Under the pieces are notes generated by a model, which had not been told where the DNA came from, ran no database searches, and was given only the letters and a program-made list of their open reading frames with translations. DNA of 25,224 nt from Saprospiraceae bacterium (GTDB taxonomy: Bacteria; Bacteroidota; Bacteroidia; Chitinophagales; Saprospiraceae): assembly GCA_007125435.1 (NCBI GenBank), contig SLDF01000387.1, positions 1 to 25,224 on the forward strand, given 5' to 3'. This document shows positions 22,389 to 25,224 of this stretch, one piece after another (within the stretch, counting starts at the first letter, position 1; the number at the start of each line of letters is the position of its first letter). Both the position numbers and the translations under genes were made by a program.

Positions 22389-25224
22389 ATGAAAAACTTC
22401 ATCTTACATCGTCATCTCCCCATACTGATCGGATTATTAAGCTTCACCGCGATAGGCAAAGCTCAGTTTTGGGAGGTAGAAGTCAGTAGAGTAGGTGGTA
22501 TCGTTTTAAGCGGTACTTTTGAAGAGGTGCAAAATAGAATTTTTCTCACCATCAATAATCCTACCGGCAGCCAACAAGAGGTACATATCAACCTACTCAT
22601 CGAAGGCAACAATGGCATAAGGTTTTCAAGTGAGAGTGTATATCTTATGGGAAGCCTGGTTTTAAACCCCGGCTTAAACATGCTCAATATCGGTCAGATC
22701 GTAAATGGATACCAGAGTGTAACTTTAGAAGATCTCGAGGCTTCAAATAACATATCGCCCGAGGTCAGAAATTACATGATCAGGCAAAGGAGATTGCCTC
22801 CCGGCAACTATCAGGTATGTGCAAGAGTATATACTGCAGCCACTGCTACATCGCCGATAAGAGAAGTCACACAAACTCCGGCATGTCAGACATTCCAGGT
22901 TCCATTGACAGAACGTCCTATAATCATCACACCTGCAGAGGGATCCAATAACTCTGTTTGGTTATCGTGGGAAAATGCTCAAAACCTACAAATTGTTTGG
23001 CAACACAATAGATTCGGCCAAGACATATCCTATACCGTAGAGATCAAGAAGTTTATCAATATTGAAGAGATGTATGATTTTCACAATCATACCAGACCGA
23101 ATGATCGCTTCAATAGTATGCAAGAAGGCGTAAGGACATCTCCCCCACTCCTCAATACAAATGTTCATGTGTTTAACGCATTAGACCATACGCTCAATCT
23201 AGACGTAGGTGACTGGATAGCCATCAGAGTCAGTGCAGAACTCGAAGGTGCGCAATTTGAGAATGATGGCTACAGTAATATTTTGATTTGTGCCGTCGGT
23301 ATCGATCCCGCACTTTTTTGTGAGCATCCCAATTTGAATGTCAGTGCAGTGTGGCCGGTAGCAGGGGATACAGTCCCCTTCAGAGATGTGCATTATATCG
23401 TCCGTTTTGATCCCTTGTGTGATAATCTAAGAGCATTCAATACGACATTCAGAACCAGGAGCAGTGAGGGTATTGTGGTAGAACAATTTGAGGCGCGCAA
23501 TACGTGGAGGCCTCAAGGTCCACTTGGTTTTTTAATTAATTTTGCTCGACGCAATCCTACTTATCCCGAGTCGTGGTTAGTTTCAGACAATTCATTTGCT
23601 CAACATTTGCCACTTATCCATAGACCCTTTAATTCAGATGCAGCACCTGCTCTTCTCCATCCCAGAGAAGGCGGCTATAGAATGAGTGCAGAGTATAATT
23701 TCACTTACTATGACAGTCATTTGCGTAGGGAGAGCAATCGACAGGTAGTAGAGACCGCTTACTATGGCAGATCATACTTCACAGGTATGCCAACGCCGCG
23801 ACTTAATGTACCCGTAAACGATGCTAATTATCGACCGGGTGAGCCTATAACCTTTGACTTTAGAGCAGGGCAACCGCCATCTCAAGTCCTCCCCCATTTC
23901 CAGATCATCCGAATCAGAGGCAATCAAGCTGATAACCCCTATTTGAATGTGCGTGAGAAAATGGTTTTTCAGGTTTCCAGAAGTCAAAATTTTGAGCCGG
24001 ATCAGATCATTGTATCCCAGCTTAGAAAAATTGAGGTCAATAGTTCGCACCCCGGTGCCAGGCCTGCCGACTTTGAAAATCCTTCTTTTGTGGGACTTGA
24101 GGAAGTGCAATCCCGGCCACTACCCCAGCTACCCGGTCGTACCTATGATGTCAGTACATTCAATGAGCGTGTATTTCCACAGATCAACTATCAACACACA
24201 TTTGATGATGAAGGTACCCTTTGGTGGCGAGTCGTATGGTTACGCAATCCGGAAAACTTCAACGAAATCAGCCCTAGTGGAATTACGGAAGACATGATCT
24301 ATCACGCGAGTGAAGTGAGACGCCTGGTTATTACAAATAATCCTACAGATGGCGGCGGAGATGGAACGCCTCCTCGTGATATTACCACTATACCTAGAAA
24401 TACACCTACGCGCTGTGAAACCGGTTGTGATCCCGGTGACCCTAGTAATACTACGACTATGACAGATGTTTCATCCGTGACTAATATCAAAGTAGGCTAC
24501 TTTGCAGTGACGGACATAGAAAGAGCCAATACTAGTTCGGCCGGTGTGATAAATGGGACAGGCGTTGTCAGCATAGATTTTTTGTGGGATCTAAAAGTAC
24601 GCGTAGCATTAAATAATGTGAGAATCAATACGGACAGAGAGCTAATAAGCGGTGATGTAAAAACAGTAGTTGACATTGACACCTCATTTATGAATAATAT
24701 TACAGAGGCACTAAATACAGCAGGTGCCGGAGAAACACTAAAAAACATTGTCACTCAAGGGAATGGCACCCGTTTGATATCAGAAGCACTGCAAAGAGAG
24801 CCCATGGGCATGCCGATAGCCTTTCACCGCCAAATTGGTGACAACAACCACGATGTTCTGATTGGTGTCACAGAGATGGTTTTTACAAAAAATGGAGCTA
24901 CCATGAAGCTGCTCTATGAGCACAAGTTTGATGCTTTGGGTCCGGAAAGGTATATCACCCTGAGAGGAAACATATGTATGAAGCCCTCTGGTTTTGGTCC
25001 GAATGTAATAATAGCACTCAATAGAGACTTTGCCTTGGGCAATCCATCCAGTGATGATCCTTCAGGGACACAGAATTTAAAAGTGCGCGGGCACAGCGGC
25101 TCCATTGACGACGTTAGAGCCAATGCCACCTACATCGAATTTCACTGCGCTTGCGTAAAAGGAATGGCCATCAGACTAGAGATAGATTTAAACAAGGAAA
25201 CATACATCAAAGCCAATCCTACTG
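22389..25224 (+). CDS. Very large secreted protein, TANFOR-like N-terminal region (partial)
   Basis: An open frame from ATG 22389 runs to the window edge, at least 945 residues with no stop. A signal peptide (MKNFILHRHLPILIGLLSFTAIGKA) precedes beta-rich domains. The first (about 30-175: LTINNPTGSQQEVHINLLIEG, LPPGNYQVCARVYTA, ACQTFQVPL) followed by RPIIITPAEGSNNSVWLSWENAQ resembles the start of large Bacteroidota surface proteins annotated as TANFOR-domain proteins. Fibronectin-like domains follow, then a short Gly/Pro/Cys-rich linker (DGGGDGTPPRD, RCETGCDPGD) and a further domain. The 31-nt gap suggests cotranscription with the barrel gene. The family call is from memory of sequence style, so moderate. 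Confidence 0.75.
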   Translation, partial: MKNFILHRHLPILIGLLSFTAIGKAQFWEVEVSRVGGIVLSGTFEEVQNRIFLTINNPTGSQQEVHINLLIEGNNGIRFSSESVYLMGSLVLNPGLNMLNIGQIVNGYQSVTLEDLEASNNISPEVRNYMIRQRRLPPGNYQVCARVYTAATATSPIREVTQTPACQTFQVPLTERPIIITPAEGSNNSVWLSWENAQNLQIVWQHNRFGQDISYTVEIKKFINIEEMYDFHNHTRPNDRFNSMQEGVRTSPPLLNTNVHVFNALDHTLNLDVGDWIAIRVSAELEGAQFENDGYSNILICAVGIDPALFCEHPNLNVSAVWPVAGDTVPFRDVHYIVRFDPLCDNLRAFNTTFRTRSSEGIVVEQFEARNTWRPQGPLGFLINFARRNPTYPESWLVSDNSFAQHLPLIHRPFNSDAAPALLHPREGGYRMSAEYNFTYYDSHLRRESNRQVVETAYYGRSYFTGMPTPRLNVPVNDANYRPGEPITFDFRAGQPPSQVLPHFQIIRIRGNQADNPYLNVREKMVFQVSRSQNFEPDQIIVSQLRKIEVNSSHPGARPADFENPSFVGLEEVQSRPLPQLPGRTYDVSTFNERVFPQINYQHTFDDEGTLWWRVVWLRNPENFNEISPSGITEDMIYHASEVRRLVITNNPTDGGGDGTPPRDITTIPRNTPTRCETGCDPGDPSNTTTMTDVSSVTNIKVGYFAVTDIERANTSSAGVINGTGVVSIDFLWDLKVRVALNNVRINTDRELISGDVKTVVDIDTSFMNNITEALNTAGAGETLKNIVTQGNGTRLISEALQREPMGMPIAFHRQIGDNNHDVLIGVTEMVFTKNGATMKLLYEHKFDALGPERYITLRGNICMKPSGFGPNVIIALNRDFALGNPSSDDPSGTQNLKVRGHSGSIDDVRANATYIEFHCACVKGMAIRLEIDLNKETYIKANPT

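Overview
The window looks like a Bacteroidota chromosome, most plausibly a Saprospiraceae-like or related free-living member. The evidence is Type IX secretion (T9SS) C-terminal sorting domains (YPNP start, GTYLL/GTYII-type end), TPR and NarL-type regulators, a bacterial V-type ATPase operon of the seven-gene type, A-rich leaders that mostly lack Shine-Dalgarno sequences, and collagen-like fibre proteins with an N-terminal domain I associate with this phylum. Species-level placement is not possible by eye.

Layout. (1) 1-986 (-) is the N-terminal part of a secreted or periplasmic TPR protein, divergent from a NarL/FixJ response regulator (1241-1885, +). (2) 2203-4835 (-) is a two-gene unit: a small T9SS-sorted protein followed 2 nt later by a 716-residue collagen-like protein with an S74 intramolecular-chaperone C-terminus, closed by a clear terminator. 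(3) 4857-5659 is an 800-nt divergent intergenic region with an unusual composite direct repeat and one copy of a structured intergenic element. (4) 5660-13085 (+) is a compact V-type ATPase operon in the order E, DUF2764-like, A, B, D, I, K. The proteolipid carries the residues expected of a Na+-binding rotor. (5) 13549-15762 (+) is a secreted subtilisin-like protease with a T9SS domain. (6) 15763-17215 is a 1.45-kb gene-free region. It holds two compound elements of about 330 nt in inverted orientation, each with two hairpin modules, a simple-repeat slot and the structured core also seen at 5390, around a low-complexity centre with a 20-bp tandem repeat. (7) 17216-20555 (+) is a second, paralogous pair of small T9SS protein plus collagen/S74 fibre, followed by an outer-membrane beta-barrel protein (20651-22357) and a very large secreted protein (22389 to the window edge).

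How the genes work together. The V-ATPase set is a standalone ion-motive machine. The rest is dominated by cell-surface biology. Two copies of one surface-fibre module differ mainly in their triple-helical segment (Pro-rich versus Glu/Gln-rich), and the second sits upstream of a barrel and a giant exported protein that could be its membrane partner and a co-exported adhesin. The least explained parts of the window are this repeated two-gene fibre module and the structured, inverted intergenic elements.
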